Origin: an uncultured bacterium
GTDB taxonomy: Bacteria > Bacteroidota > Bacteroidia > Bacteroidales > Bacteroidaceae
NCBI GenBank assembly: GCA_945829115.1
Contig: CALZTP010000007.1
Coordinates: 1 to 47,925, forward strand
DNA length: 47,925 bases
Reading direction: 5' to 3'
Shown: piece after piece, positions 17,499 through 26,680 of the stretch
How positions within the stretch are numbered: the stretch's first letter is position 1
Layout: each line of letters opens with the position of its first letter
Made by a program: the position numbers and the translations under genes
The notes under the pieces: model-generated
Told to the model about the DNA's origin: nothing
Database searches by the model: none
What the model saw: only the letters and a program-made list of their open reading frames with translations

Positions 17499-18752
17499 TT
17501 ACAATCCGAAAGCCGCCTTGATATCGTCTACACGGTCGAGTTTCTCCCATGTAAAGAGTTCCACCTCCATGACCTTTGTATCATGATAAAGAGATGTGAA
17601 CGTCTTCTGAACAAGCTTGCTCTCCCTTCCCATGTGACCGTAAGCAGCTGTCTCGCTATAGATAGGCTTGCGGAGCTGGAGGGAGCGTTCAATTGCTCTT
17701 GGGCGGAGGTCGAAGAGTTTCTTTATCTTCTCTGCAATCTCTCCATCAGAGAGTTGTACGTTTGAGCGACCGTAGGTGTTAACGTAGATGCTCACCGGCT
17801 CTGCAATTCCTATGGCATAAGAGAGCTGCACAAGCATTTCGTCGGCAACACCAGCAGCAACCATGTTCTTTGCAATATGGCGAGCAGCATAAGCGGCAGA
17901 GCGATCAACCTTGGAAGGGTCTTTTCCTGAGAACGCACCACCTCCGTGGGCACCCTTTCCACCGTAGGTGTCAACGATAATCTTTCGTCCGGTGAGACCA
18001 GTGTCTCCGTGTGGTCCTCCAATCACGAACTTTCCCGTAGGATTCACATAATACTTTATCTCATCGTTAAAGAGCGCCAACATCTTCTCGTCACGAAGCT
18101 GCTCCTTCACTCTCGGAATAAGGATGTTTATCACATCCTCTCTGATTTTCTCGAGCATAGCCTCGTCGGTGTCAAACTCATCGTGCTGAGTAGAAACCAC
18201 GATGGTGTCTATGCGCTGTGGGATATTGTCGTCGCTATATTCTATTGTTACCTGCGACTTTGAGTCTGGACGGAGGTATGTCATCACCTTTCCCTCCTTG
18301 CGAATCTCTGCGAGAGTCTTCATGAGAAGTTGTGCAAGGTCGAGGGAAACGGGGATATAGCGGTCGGTCTCTTTAGTGGCATAGCCGAACATCATGCCCT
18401 GGTCGCCAGCTCCTTGGTTCTCTTCCTCAGCACGTGATACACCACGATTGATATCTCCCGATTGCTCATGAATTGCGGTGAGAATACCGCATGAGTTTCC
18501 GTCGAACTGATATTCCGACTTTGTGTATCCAATTCGGTTGATTGTTTTTCTTGCGATGGTCTGCAAGTCGATGTAAACAGAAGAAGAGACCTCTCCCATG
18601 ATGACCACCTGTCCGGTTGTTACAAACGATTCTATGGCGCAGTGAGAGCGTTCGTCGTATGCGAGGAACTGGTCGAGCAGTGCATCGCTAATCTGATCAG
18701 CCACCTTATCTGGATGGCCCTCAGACACTGATTCTGATGTGAATAAGTACAT
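17499..18752 (-). CDS. metK: S-adenosylmethionine synthetase
   Basis: Makes SAM from methionine and ATP. 417 residues, slightly longer than the enterobacterial enzyme. It starts [20 protein letters not shown], with the ATP-binding His in GHPDK. The signatures [12 protein letters not shown] (near 115-126) and [16 protein letters not shown] (near 270-285) are intact, as is the HTGLTGRK-type segment, here [16 protein letters not shown]. It lies 46 bp after the OPT transporter gene and 107 bp before the DUF4271 gene. No SAM riboswitch is present: the upstream gap is too short. Confidence 0.98.
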   Translation of the reverse strand: MYLFTSESVSEGHPDKVADQISDALLDQFLAYDERSHCAIESFVTTGQVVIMGEVSSSVYIDLQTIARKTINRIGYTKSEYQFDGNSCGILTAIHEQSGDINRGVSRAEEENQGAGDQGMMFGYATKETDRYIPVSLDLAQLLMKTLAEIRKEGKVMTYLRPDSKSQVTIEYSDDNIPQRIDTIVVSTQHDEFDTDEAMLEKIREDVINILIPRVKEQLRDEKMLALFNDEIKYYVNPTGKFVIGGPHGDTGLTGRKIIVDTYGGKGAHGGGAFSGKDPSKVDRSAAYAARHIAKNMVAAGVADEMLVQLSYAIGIAEPVSIYVNTYGRSNVQLSDGEIAEKIKKLFDLRPRAIERSLQLRKPIYSETAAYGHMGRESKLVQKTFTSLYHDTKVMEVELFTWEKLDRVDDIKAAFGL

Positions 18753-18798
18753 ATTTCTTGTTTTTATTTGATTCTTAAAAAATTATTTCTTGATTCGT

Positions 18799-20766
18799 TT
18801 ACTTCTTAACCTTTGTGGCACGAATGAAATAAACAATGAGCACAAAGTACATAAGCAGAGAGAGAACCTCCGACCAGGAGTTCATAATCCAAAGCTCGTT
18901 GATAGGATTGTAGCCAAGGAAACGGAGCAGAGCAGAGACAACACCCATTAGTGCTCCGCCTGCAATGAATCCGCTGGCAATCAGCGTACCCTTCTCCGTT
19001 CTCAGTTTATTGACTGCCTCGTCTTTTGAACGTGTTGATACAAACCAGTTCACGATGCCTCCCACAAGTATTGGGGTGTTCAGTTCAAGCGGAATGAACA
19101 TACCTAAGGCGAATGCCAAGGCGGGCACCTTCATCCAGGTCAGAACAATGGCTATCAAAGCACCAAAGGCATAAAGCAACCAGGGGGCTCCGGCACCATT
19201 CATAAGCGGTTCTATAACAGCTGCCATAGCATTTGCCTGTGGGGCTGCAAGCTGTCCAGAAGAGAAACCGTAGGTTTCATTGAGTAGGATCATCACTCCC
19301 GTGACAGTAGCGGCAGAAATCAGCGTCCCGGCAAACTTCCATTTCTCCTGCTTCTTTGGGGTAGTACCTATCCAATAGCCCACCTTCAAATCGGTCACAA
19401 AGGCGCCTGCCATAGAGAGCGCCGTACACGTCACAGAGCCCATAATAAGTGCGGCAAGCATACCTGTGGTGCCACTAAGACCCATGCCCACCATCACCAC
19501 CGATGCAAGGATAAGCGTCATGAGCGTCATTCCCGAAACAGGGTTGGAGCCTACAATGGCAGTGGCATTTGCTGCCACAGTGGTGAACAGGAAGGAGACA
19601 ACGAGAATCAAAACAAGAGAGACAACTGTGAATAGCCAGTTTTGCTGCATAACGCCAAAGAACAGGAATGCAGTTATGGCAAGCACAACCGCCACCACTC
19701 CAATGCCAATAAGCTTGAAAGAGAGATCTTTCTGAGTGCGAGCAACAGAAGCAACCTCTGATCCTTTTCCACGCATCTCACGGGCAGCAAGCGAGACGGC
19801 TCCAGTGATGATTCCCCACGAACGGATAATGCCAATGATTCCTGCCATGGCAATACCACCAATACCTATCGACTTCCCATAAGAAGAAAAGATCTTCTCA
19901 GGAGTCATCTCACCAACAGGGACTGTAATCGTTGAATCCCATTGATTCAATACAGTGTCACCAAAAACGACTGCCATAAGCGGAACAATCACCCACCAAA
20001 CGGCAAATGAGCCTAGGCAGATAATAAACGCATATTTCAAGCCAATAATATATCCTAAACCAAGAACGGCGGCTCCCGTGTTCACCTTAAACACAAGCTT
20101 CGCCTTCTCTGCAAGCAGGTCGCCGTAAGGAAGTATTCTTGTAGTAAAAAGTTCATTCCACCAACCAAACGTGCTAACGACAAAGTCGTAGAGACCACCA
20201 ATTAGTCCAGCAGCAACAAGACTCTTCGCCTGACCACCCTCATCCTCTCCGCTGACAATCACCTGAGTGGTGGCAGTGGCTTCTGGGAAAGGGTATTTTC
20301 CATGCTGGTCTTTCACAAAGTATTTTCTGAACGGAATAAGGAAAAGGATTCCCAACACACCGCCTAATAGCGAGGCAATGAAAATCTGCCAGAAAGAGGT
20401 GCACATCTCTGGATACTTTGCCTGGAGAATGTAGATGGCTGGAAGAGTGAAGATAGCACCTGCCACAATAGCACCCGAACAGGCTCCAATGCTCTGGATA
20501 ATGATGTTCTCGCCAAGAGCACCCTTCCTCTTTGCTGCACTCGATAAACCAACAGCAATGATAGAGATTGGAATGGCGGCCTCAAAAACCTGACCAACTT
20601 TCAAACCGAGATATGCCGAGGCAGCAGAGAAGAGAACTGCCATAAGCAATCCCCAACCCACCGACCACAAGGTTGTCTCACGCTGCTTGCCATTCTCCGA
20701 CAGCAGAGGGGTATATTCTTCGCCTTCCTTCATTTCACGGAACGCATTTTCTGGTAGTTTAGCCAT
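18799..20766 (-). CDS. OPT-family oligopeptide transporter
   Basis: 655-residue inner-membrane transporter of the oligopeptide transporter (OPT) family, bacterial branch. A short hydrophilic N-terminus is followed by about 14-16 hydrophobic helices. Family segments include SAASAYLGLKVGQVFEAAIP, the region GENIIIQSIGACSGAIVAGA, and NPVSGMTL near the middle. The substrate is probably small peptides or peptide-like metal chelates; sequence alone does not decide. The gene has its own promoter, divergent from that of the DUF4254 gene, and may be cotranscribed with metK 46 bp downstream. Confidence 0.93.
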   Translation of the reverse strand: MAKLPENAFREMKEGEEYTPLLSENGKQRETTLWSVGWGLLMAVLFSAASAYLGLKVGQVFEAAIPISIIAVGLSSAAKRKGALGENIIIQSIGACSGAIVAGAIFTLPAIYILQAKYPEMCTSFWQIFIASLLGGVLGILFLIPFRKYFVKDQHGKYPFPEATATTQVIVSGEDEGGQAKSLVAAGLIGGLYDFVVSTFGWWNELFTTRILPYGDLLAEKAKLVFKVNTGAAVLGLGYIIGLKYAFIICLGSFAVWWVIVPLMAVVFGDTVLNQWDSTITVPVGEMTPEKIFSSYGKSIGIGGIAMAGIIGIIRSWGIITGAVSLAAREMRGKGSEVASVARTQKDLSFKLIGIGVVAVVLAITAFLFFGVMQQNWLFTVVSLVLILVVSFLFTTVAANATAIVGSNPVSGMTLMTLILASVVMVGMGLSGTTGMLAALIMGSVTCTALSMAGAFVTDLKVGYWIGTTPKKQEKWKFAGTLISAATVTGVMILLNETYGFSSGQLAAPQANAMAAVIEPLMNGAGAPWLLYAFGALIAIVLTWMKVPALAFALGMFIPLELNTPILVGGIVNWFVSTRSKDEAVNKLRTEKGTLIASGFIAGGALMGVVSALLRFLGYNPINELWIMNSWSEVLSLLMYFVLIVYFIRATKVKK

Positions 20767-20887
20767 TTACGTTTTTTTTGACTATTATTTAATATTATAT
20801 ATATAATAAGGTGAGAAAAGACCTCTACAATTCCTTTTTCCATACGGAAAAAAGAACAGAGTTTTTTCACTGTACGCTTTTTGCGTG

Positions 20888-20919
20888 CAAAATTACTCAT
20901 TTTTTTTCAATAAGGCGAA
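20888..20919 (-). promoter_or_regulatory. Promoter for the OPT transporter
   Basis: On the - strand: TTCG (20919-20916, three of four bases of TTTG), 20 bp, TAATTTTG (20895-20888). The leader would be about 115 nt. It is back to back with the promoter at 20937-20967. Confidence 0.55.
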
Positions 20920-20936
20920 TAATTGTATCGTTTTAT

Positions 20937-20967
20937 TTTGCATTATCGTTAAAAATGACTACCTTTG
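20937..20967 (+). promoter_or_regulatory. Promoter for the DUF4254-GT9 operon
   Basis: TTTG at 20937-20940, 19 bp, TACCTTTG at 20960-20967: a full consensus match. Transcription would start near 20974, 28 nt before the ATG at 21002. Confidence 0.8.
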
Positions 20968-21001
20968 CAAAAATATTTAAATATTTCACAGAAACTTAGA
21001 T

Positions 21002-21604
21002 ATGACATTCACAGAAACTGCTATTAAGGTTTTCAATCAGGCCATCACTGATTATCATATTAATGATAACGTAGACACACCTATCAACAACCCTTACAAG
21101 CGAGACGAGATAGAGAACAGACTCTATCTCAAATGCTGGATAGATACCGTGCAGTGGCATTACGAGGATATTATCCGTGACCCACACATCGACCCGCTCG
21201 AGGCACTGAACCTCAAACGACGCATCGACCAGTCAAATCAAGACCGTACCGACCTCGTGGAGCAGATTGACTCTTACTTCCGTCAACTCTACTGCGATGT
21301 GAGAGTGCTCGACGATGCGCGCCTAAACACAGAGTCGCCAGCATGGGCTATTGACCGCCTCAGCATCCTGCAGCTGAAAATCTACCACATGCAGGAGCAG
21401 GTGAACCGTCTTGATGCTTCTCCTGAGCACGTGGCACGTTGCAAGGCGAAGCTCGACATACTCCTCGAACAGAACGTCGACCTCTCTACTGCTATCGACC
21501 AGTTGCTCGACGATATTCAGGAGGGAAAGAAGTACATGAAGGTCTACCGCCAAATGAAGATGTACAACGACCCATCAACAAACCCTGTGCTCTACAAAAA
21601 ATAA
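21002..21604 (+). CDS. DUF4254 domain protein
   Basis: A 200-residue soluble, mostly helical protein that matches the Bacteroidota family DUF4254. It is rich in charged residues (DPHIDPLEALNLKRRIDQSNQDR) and ends in a predicted helix with a K-Y-M-K-V-Y-R-Q motif. No signal peptide or membrane helix is visible. It is followed 22 bp later by a GT9 glycosyltransferase; this pairing recurs in the phylum and points to a role in LPS or capsule sugar assembly, perhaps as an accessory to the transferase. The biochemical function is unknown to me. Confidence 0.85.
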   Translation: MTFTETAIKVFNQAITDYHINDNVDTPINNPYKRDEIENRLYLKCWIDTVQWHYEDIIRDPHIDPLEALNLKRRIDQSNQDRTDLVEQIDSYFRQLYCDVRVLDDARLNTESPAWAIDRLSILQLKIYHMQEQVNRLDASPEHVARCKAKLDILLEQNVDLSTAIDQLLDDIQEGKKYMKVYRQMKMYNDPSTNPVLYKK

Positions 21605-21626
21605 ACCTCTCCATTCCACTTCAGTG

Positions 21627-22709
21627 ATGTTTAGGAAAAAGAAGATTACAGACGATAGGTACACGCTAAAACTACTCGTCATGAGATTCTCGGCAATGGG
21701 AGATGTGGCAATGACGGTGCCAGTGGTAAAGGCATTGGCACTATCGAGACCAGATGTGCTTATCTACGTGGCAAGCCGACCTTTTGCAAAGGCTTTCTAC
21801 GAAGGTCTCGCACCTAACATCGTCTTCCTTCCCATAGACCTTAAGGCGACACGCTATAAGGGAATTGCTGGACTCGAACATCTCTACCGTGACCTCACAA
21901 ACCTCACTCCAGATGTTGTTGCCGACCTACATGATGTCTTGCGCACGAAATATGTGAGCATGAGGTTCATGCTTGCAGGAATACCCGTCTCCACGATAAA
22001 GAAATACCGCAAGGAGCGGAAACTACTCACAAAAGGCAAGATAAACAATATCACGAGTGTCTTCGCACGATACGCTGACGTGTTTGAGGATATCGGATTC
22101 ATTCTCCCTTCTCTCTTTGACTCTGCCAACACAGAGCCAACGCTCGACATGAAAGGCTATGAGCCACAATGCGATAGCAGTCTCCTCGAGACAGTGAAAA
22201 ACAATAGTGCAATAGGCATAGCTCCCTTTGCCGCACATAAGGGGAAGATATACCCTTTAGAGAAAATGGAGACGGTGATAGCATTGCTACGTGCTGAATA
22301 TCCATCACACCCTATCCTACTCTTTGGAGCTGGAAAGAAAGAAGAGGAGGTGTTCAAAAACTGGTGCAAGAAATTCACAAATGTGCACTACGCATCTCGC
22401 CTTTGCAAGAGCCTACGCGACGAAATCTTCATCATGCAGCACCTCAGCTGCCTTATCTCTATGGACTCCGCAAATATGCACCTTGCCTCTCTCGTAAACA
22501 CTACTGTGGTGAGCGTCTGGGGGGCTACACATACGGGGGCAGGATTCCTCGGCTGGCGACAGACTTACGATGATGTTGTGGAGGCTGACCTTCCATGCCG
22601 CCCGTGTAGCATCTACGGAAATAAGCCTTGCCGCCTCGGCGACTACCCTTGTCTGAATAACATCTCCCCAGAGTCTATCGTTGAGAAAGTCGGCAAACAC
22701 TTAGTCTGA
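21627..22709 (+). CDS. Glycosyltransferase family 9 (heptosyltransferase-like)
   Basis: A 360-residue GT-B enzyme of family GT9, which adds heptose or related sugars to LPS core or other glycans on the inner face of the cytoplasmic membrane. The ATG at 21627 is preferred over the GTG one codon earlier. Diagnostic segments are LLVMRFSAMGDVAMTVPVVK at the start, VVADLHDVLRTK for the acceptor side, IGIAPFAAHKGKIYP, and in the donor domain the region LISMDSANMHLASLVNTTVVSVWGATH. A Cys-rich stretch near the end (CRPCSIYGNKPCRLGDYPC) is common in Bacteroidota members. It is in an operon with the DUF4254 gene. Its last codons lie in a 44-bp direct repeat. Confidence 0.92.
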   Translation: MFRKKKITDDRYTLKLLVMRFSAMGDVAMTVPVVKALALSRPDVLIYVASRPFAKAFYEGLAPNIVFLPIDLKATRYKGIAGLEHLYRDLTNLTPDVVADLHDVLRTKYVSMRFMLAGIPVSTIKKYRKERKLLTKGKINNITSVFARYADVFEDIGFILPSLFDSANTEPTLDMKGYEPQCDSSLLETVKNNSAIGIAPFAAHKGKIYPLEKMETVIALLRAEYPSHPILLFGAGKKEEEVFKNWCKKFTNVHYASRLCKSLRDEIFIMQHLSCLISMDSANMHLASLVNTTVVSVWGATHTGAGFLGWRQTYDDVVEADLPCRPCSIYGNKPCRLGDYPCLNNISPESIVEKVGKHLV

Positions 22710-22810
22710 TTCATTAACGCAATTAGGCTGTTTCATTCGGACATTATTTGATCCTTTCAGGTAGTTGGTCTGTTTCATTCAGACAATTAGGCTGTTTCAT
22801 TCAGACACGA
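22703..22810. repeat. 44-bp direct repeat with internal TGTTTCATT subunits
   Basis: Blocks 22703-22746 and 22767-22810 match at 36 of 44 bases. Each is made of two related ~22-bp units around the core CTGTTTCATTC. The unit at 22768-22784 forms a small hairpin, GTCTG-TTTCATT-CAGAC. The first block includes the last two codons and stop of the GT9 gene. Confidence 0.9.
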
Positions 22811-22872
22811 TTTAAGTATTACGCACACACAACACACACAACATAATTCCTTTTTTCACAAAAGAAGAAACA

Positions 22873-25227
22873 ATGAACAAAATCATCCGTAAAGAACAGT
22901 TCTCAGAGAAAGTGTTCCTCCTCGAAGTGGAGGCTCCTCTGATTGCAAAAAGCCGACGTGCAGGACATTTCGTGATTGTCCGTGTCGACGAAATGGGAGA
23001 ACGTCTCCCACTGACAATCGCTGACGCAAACATCGAGCGTGGCACCATCACTCTTGTAGTGCAGAAAGTAGGTCTTTCCAGTACGAAGATCTGCGACTGT
23101 AACGTAGGCGACTACCTCCTCGATGTTGTTGGTCCGCTCGGAAATGCTACTCATATAGAAAACTACGGCACTGTGCTCTGCGCATCTGGTGGTGTGGGCA
23201 CTGCTCCGTTGCTCCCTATCGTGAAGGCTTTGAAGGCAGCAGGAAACCGTGTGCTTACTGTTATTGCTGGTCGTTCTGCTGACCTTGTAATCCTTGAAGA
23301 CGAGATTCGCGCTCATTCAGATGAGGTGATTGTCATGACCGACGATGGCTCTCGTGGCGAGAAAGGTGTTGTCACCGTGGGTATGGAGAAATTCATCGCT
23401 CAGGAGAAAATCGATAAGGCGTTCGCCATTGGTCCTGCCATCATGATGAAGTTCGCATGTCTCACCACACAGAAATACAACATCCCTACCGTGGTTTCAC
23501 TAAACACTATCATGGTTGACGGTACAGGAATGTGTGGCGCATGCCGACTCACCATCGGGGGAAAGACAAAGTTCGTATGCATAGATGGTCCGGAGTTCGA
23601 TGGCGCTCTCGTTGACTGGGATGAGATGTTCAAGAGAATGTCTACATTCAAAAGGGAGGAAACAGATGAGATGGAGCATATTCAGGAGCATCTCCGTGAA
23701 CATGCACATCCTGTTGAGGAGGAATCCTGCCAACTCTCGGCAACCGTGTCACCAGAGGCTTCTACTGAGGAGAGCATAGATGAGCTCACCGACCGTAACG
23801 CTCCTTGGCGTGAGGAATTGAGAAAGAGCATGAAGGCGAAGGAGCGTACTGCCATCCCTCGTGTCATAATGCCAGAGCTCGACCCTGTCTATCGTGCCAC
23901 TACTCGCTTAGAGGAGGTTAACAAAGGTCTTACACCAGAGCAGGCGCTCTTAGAGGCTAAGCGTTGTCTTGACTGTCCAAAGCCGCAGTGCGTAGAGGGT
24001 TGTCCGGTGAGCATCAACATTCCTTCATTCGTGAAGAACATCGAAAGGGGCGAGTTCCTAAAGGCTGCTCAGGTGCTGAAGCAGACATCTGCTCTTCCTG
24101 CTGTCTGTGGACGTGTTTGCCCACAGGAGAAGCAGTGCGAAAGTCGTTGTATACATCTGAAGATGAACGAGCCAGCAGTTGCCATTGGCTATCTGGAGCG
24201 CTTTGCAGCCGACTACGAACGTGAATCGGGACAAGCAGTGCTACCAGAGTGCGCTCCTCAGAACGGCATAAAGGTTGCAGTGGTTGGCTCTGGTCCTTCA
24301 GGACTGTCGTTCGCCGGCGACATGGTGAAAAAGGGCTATGAAGTTCATGTCTTTGAGGCGCTCCATGAGATTGGTGGCGTTTTGAAATATGGTATTCCAG
24401 AATTCCGTCTGCCAAACAAGATTGTAGAGGTGGAAATCGATAACCTCAGAAAGCTTGGAGTGCACTTCTATCCTGACACCATCGTAGGAAAGACCATCAC
24501 AGTAGACGAACTCGAGGAGCAGGGCTTCAAGGGTATCTTTGTGGGCTCTGGAGCCGGACTACCAAACTTCATGAACATACCAGGTGAGAACCATATCAAT
24601 ATTATGTCGTCTAACGAGTACCTCACTCGTGTGAACCTCATGGATGCAGCAAATAAGCTCTCCGACACACCTATAAACCCTGCTAAGAGCGTACTCGTTG
24701 TGGGTGGTGGAAACACAGCTATGGACTCTTGTCGTACGGCAAAGCGTCTCGGTGCAGAGGTTACTCTCGTCTACAGACGTTCAGAGGCAGAGATGCCTGC
24801 ACGTCTCGAAGAGGTGAAGCACGCAAAGGAGGAGGGAATAAACTTCCTCACACTACACAACCCTGTGGAGTATATCGCTGACGAGAAGGGTGCAGTGAAG
24901 CAGGCGGTGCTCGCCGTAATGGAGTTGGGTGAGCCTGACGCTTCTGGAAGACGCTCACCAGTCGATACTGGAAAGCGCATCACCATCGATGTTGACCAAG
25001 TGGTTGTGGCAGTAGGTGTTTCTCCTAATCCGCTCGTACCAAAGTCTATACCAGGTCTTGAGCTTGGAAGAAAGAACACGATCGCTGTGAACGAGGAGAT
25101 GGAGTCAAACCACGCTGGTCTCTATGCTGGTGGCGACATTGTGCGTGGTGGTGCAACCGTAATTCTTGCCATGGGCGACGGTCGTCGTGCTGCTCTGAAC
25201 ATGGACAAGAAGTTGCGTGGCGAATAA
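22873..25227 (+). CDS. Fused NfnA/NfnB-like FAD/iron-sulfur oxidoreductase
   Basis: 784 residues joining two subunits that are separate in many bacteria. Residues ~1-255 resemble PyrK/NfnA ferredoxin reductase: the FAD/NAD region with CASGGVGTAPLLPIVKAL, and a [2Fe-2S] site with D, C, C and C in DGTGMCGAC and KTKFVC. A charged linker (~256-310) leads to a GltD/NfnB-like half: 4Fe-4S cysteines in CLDCPKPQCVEGCPV and CGRVCPQEKQCESRC, an FAD site (VGSGPSGLSFAG) and an NADPH site (VVGGGNTAMDSC). Such fusions are often labelled glutamate synthase small subunit. No large subunit is present, so an NADH-dependent ferredoxin:NADP+ oxidoreductase (Nfn) role is more likely; that is inference. A strong terminator follows. 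Confidence 0.92.
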   Translation: MNKIIRKEQFSEKVFLLEVEAPLIAKSRRAGHFVIVRVDEMGERLPLTIADANIERGTITLVVQKVGLSSTKICDCNVGDYLLDVVGPLGNATHIENYGTVLCASGGVGTAPLLPIVKALKAAGNRVLTVIAGRSADLVILEDEIRAHSDEVIVMTDDGSRGEKGVVTVGMEKFIAQEKIDKAFAIGPAIMMKFACLTTQKYNIPTVVSLNTIMVDGTGMCGACRLTIGGKTKFVCIDGPEFDGALVDWDEMFKRMSTFKREETDEMEHIQEHLREHAHPVEEESCQLSATVSPEASTEESIDELTDRNAPWREELRKSMKAKERTAIPRVIMPELDPVYRATTRLEEVNKGLTPEQALLEAKRCLDCPKPQCVEGCPVSINIPSFVKNIERGEFLKAAQVLKQTSALPAVCGRVCPQEKQCESRCIHLKMNEPAVAIGYLERFAADYERESGQAVLPECAPQNGIKVAVVGSGPSGLSFAGDMVKKGYEVHVFEALHEIGGVLKYGIPEFRLPNKIVEVEIDNLRKLGVHFYPDTIVGKTITVDELEEQGFKGIFVGSGAGLPNFMNIPGENHINIMSSNEYLTRVNLMDAANKLSDTPINPAKSVLVVGGGNTAMDSCRTAKRLGAEVTLVYRRSEAEMPARLEEVKHAKEEGINFLTLHNPVEYIADEKGAVKQAVLAVMELGEPDASGRRSPVDTGKRITIDVDQVVVAVGVSPNPLVPKSIPGLELGRKNTIAVNEEMESNHAGLYAGGDIVRGGATVILAMGDGRRAALNMDKKLRGE

Positions 25228-25255
25228 GCTAAAGTAGAGACATTTTTCTATATAT

Positions 25256-25300
25256 TTCCCCTCTTTCTTTGCCTCAATGCAAAGAGAGAGGGGAATTCTT
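25256..25300 (+). terminator. Rho-independent terminator after the Nfn-like gene
   Basis: A 17-bp stem with a single G-U pair (25256-25272 with 25279-25295), 6-nt loop, followed by TTCTTTT. It begins 28 bp after the stop codon. Confidence 0.93.
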
Positions 25301-25355
25301 TTAGAACAATCTAAAAAATCTTGCCGAACGCCCAGTGGAGACTGTAACAAGAAGA

Positions 25356-25408
25356 CATAAAAAAGCCTCACCCAAAGATTAGTGTCGACAATATTTGCGG
25401 GTGAGGCT
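25356..25408 (-). terminator. Terminator of the ribosomal protein/tsf operon
   Basis: AGCCTCACCC (25364-25373) pairs with GGGTGAGGCT (25399-25408) around a 25-nt loop. On the - strand a run of T follows. The 307-bp gap 25228-25534 holds this and the opposing terminator, and no gene. Confidence 0.85.
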
Positions 25409-25534
25409 TAGTAATAATATTAAGAAGTATTATTACTTGATGGTTTAGTTCGCAAGACTATTTGCGCAACGATAGCTGCACAGTATATAGAGAGAGATAG
25501 TCTAATGCGAAACGATATGTCTAATAAAAGACGA

Positions 25535-26527
25535 TTAGTCTGCCTGGAGAGTGAAGCGCTTGAAAGCAACAACAGTAAGGTCGCTGTTTACGCTCTTCAG
25601 ATACTGGCTTACGCTAACCTTAGAGTCCTGAATGAACTCCTGGTTGAGGAGACAAGACTCCTTGTAGAACTTATTAACACGACCCTTAGCGATGTTCTCG
25701 ATCATGTTCATGTTCAAGCTCTTTGCCTTCTCCTCAGAAACAGTTGCGATGATCTCCTTTGCCTTTGCAACATCCTCTGCAGTGATCCAGCCCTTACCCA
25801 TGTTAGACTCCATGTGGTCTTCGCTGTCAACATGTGCAGGGTTGATGCCAGCCTTCTTAAGAGCAGCCTCAACAGCCTTCTGAACCTGCTCCTGCTTTGA
25901 CTTCTCAACAGCAACATTATACTCCTCGTCGATGATTGACTGAGGAACAGACTTCTCATCAAGAGCGATTGGCTTCATAGCAGCAACCTGCATAGCAACT
26001 GCGTGAGCAGCCTCTGGAGCAGGGATATTTGTCTGTACGAGTGTGCAGAGACCATTGCGGTTCATGTGGTTGTAAGCGTCGATGTTCTCACCCTCGAGAT
26101 AGTTGTAGCCGTCGAGTTCCATCTTCTCACCAGTAACGCCAGAGCGCTCTGTAACAGCATCTGCAACAGTGAGACCGTTAGCAAGCTTGAGTGCGCTAAC
26201 CTCCTCGAGGCTCTTTGCCTTTGCTGCCACTGCAGCGTCGATGATGTCCTGAGTGAGCTTGATATAATCTGCTCCGTTAGCAACGAAGTCAGTCTCACAC
26301 TTCAGAGCGATGATAGCAGCGAAGCCGTCACCAACCTTTGCGAGTACACAACCGTTAGAAGTCTCACGGTCAGCACGCTTAGCAGCGATAGCCTGTCCGC
26401 GCTGGCGGAGAATCTCCTTTGCCTTGTCCATATCGCCCTCTGCTTCTGTGAGAGCCTTCTTGACATCAGCGAGTCCCGCACCTGTCATAGCGCGGAGCTT
26501 CTTGATGTCTTCCATTGAAATTGCCAT
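25535..26527 (-). CDS. tsf: Translation elongation factor Ts
   Basis: GDP-GTP exchange factor for EF-Tu. The start at 26527 (MAISMEDIKKLRAMTGAGL) gives 330 residues; upstream in-frame codons are AT-rich leader. The N-terminal UBA-like region contains TGAGLADVKKALTEAEGDMDKA, followed by KCETDFVA and the EF-Tu-contacting core. Residues ~185-260 carry the dimerisation segments, including MQVAAMKP. It is the last gene of rplM-rpsI-rpsB-tsf. A hairpin in the 153-bp gap after rpsB may lower its expression relative to the ribosomal genes. Confidence 0.97.
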   Translation of the reverse strand: MAISMEDIKKLRAMTGAGLADVKKALTEAEGDMDKAKEILRQRGQAIAAKRADRETSNGCVLAKVGDGFAAIIALKCETDFVANGADYIKLTQDIIDAAVAAKAKSLEEVSALKLANGLTVADAVTERSGVTGEKMELDGYNYLEGENIDAYNHMNRNGLCTLVQTNIPAPEAAHAVAMQVAAMKPIALDEKSVPQSIIDEEYNVAVEKSKQEQVQKAVEAALKKAGINPAHVDSEDHMESNMGKGWITAEDVAKAKEIIATVSEEKAKSLNMNMIENIAKGRVNKFYKESCLLNQEFIQDSKVSVSQYLKSVNSDLTVVAFKRFTLQAD

Positions 26528-26622
26528 AGTAATGAAAAAATATTTTTTGTCGGGGAGGCTGGTGTTTCTTCTTAAAAGAAAAAGAATAGCCTTCCGACGA
26601 AGATTAATGATTAAAATATACA

Positions 26623-26660
26623 AAGATGCAAATACCTTTTATCGGGAATATTTGCATCTT
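26623..26660 (-). promoter_or_regulatory. Hairpin between rpsB and tsf, candidate attenuator
   Basis: AAGATGCAAATA (26623-26634) pairs perfectly with TATTTGCATCTT (26649-26660) around 14 nt. On the - strand it is followed by TTGTATATTTT, a weak U-rich run. It begins 21 bp after the rpsB stop. Confidence 0.55.
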
Positions 26661-26680
26661 CGCATGAAATTTTTTTTGTC

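Noticed and set aside
18753..18798. SAM riboswitch before metK
   Set aside because: Only 46 bp separate the OPT gene and metK, too short for any known SAM aptamer, and no matching motif is seen.
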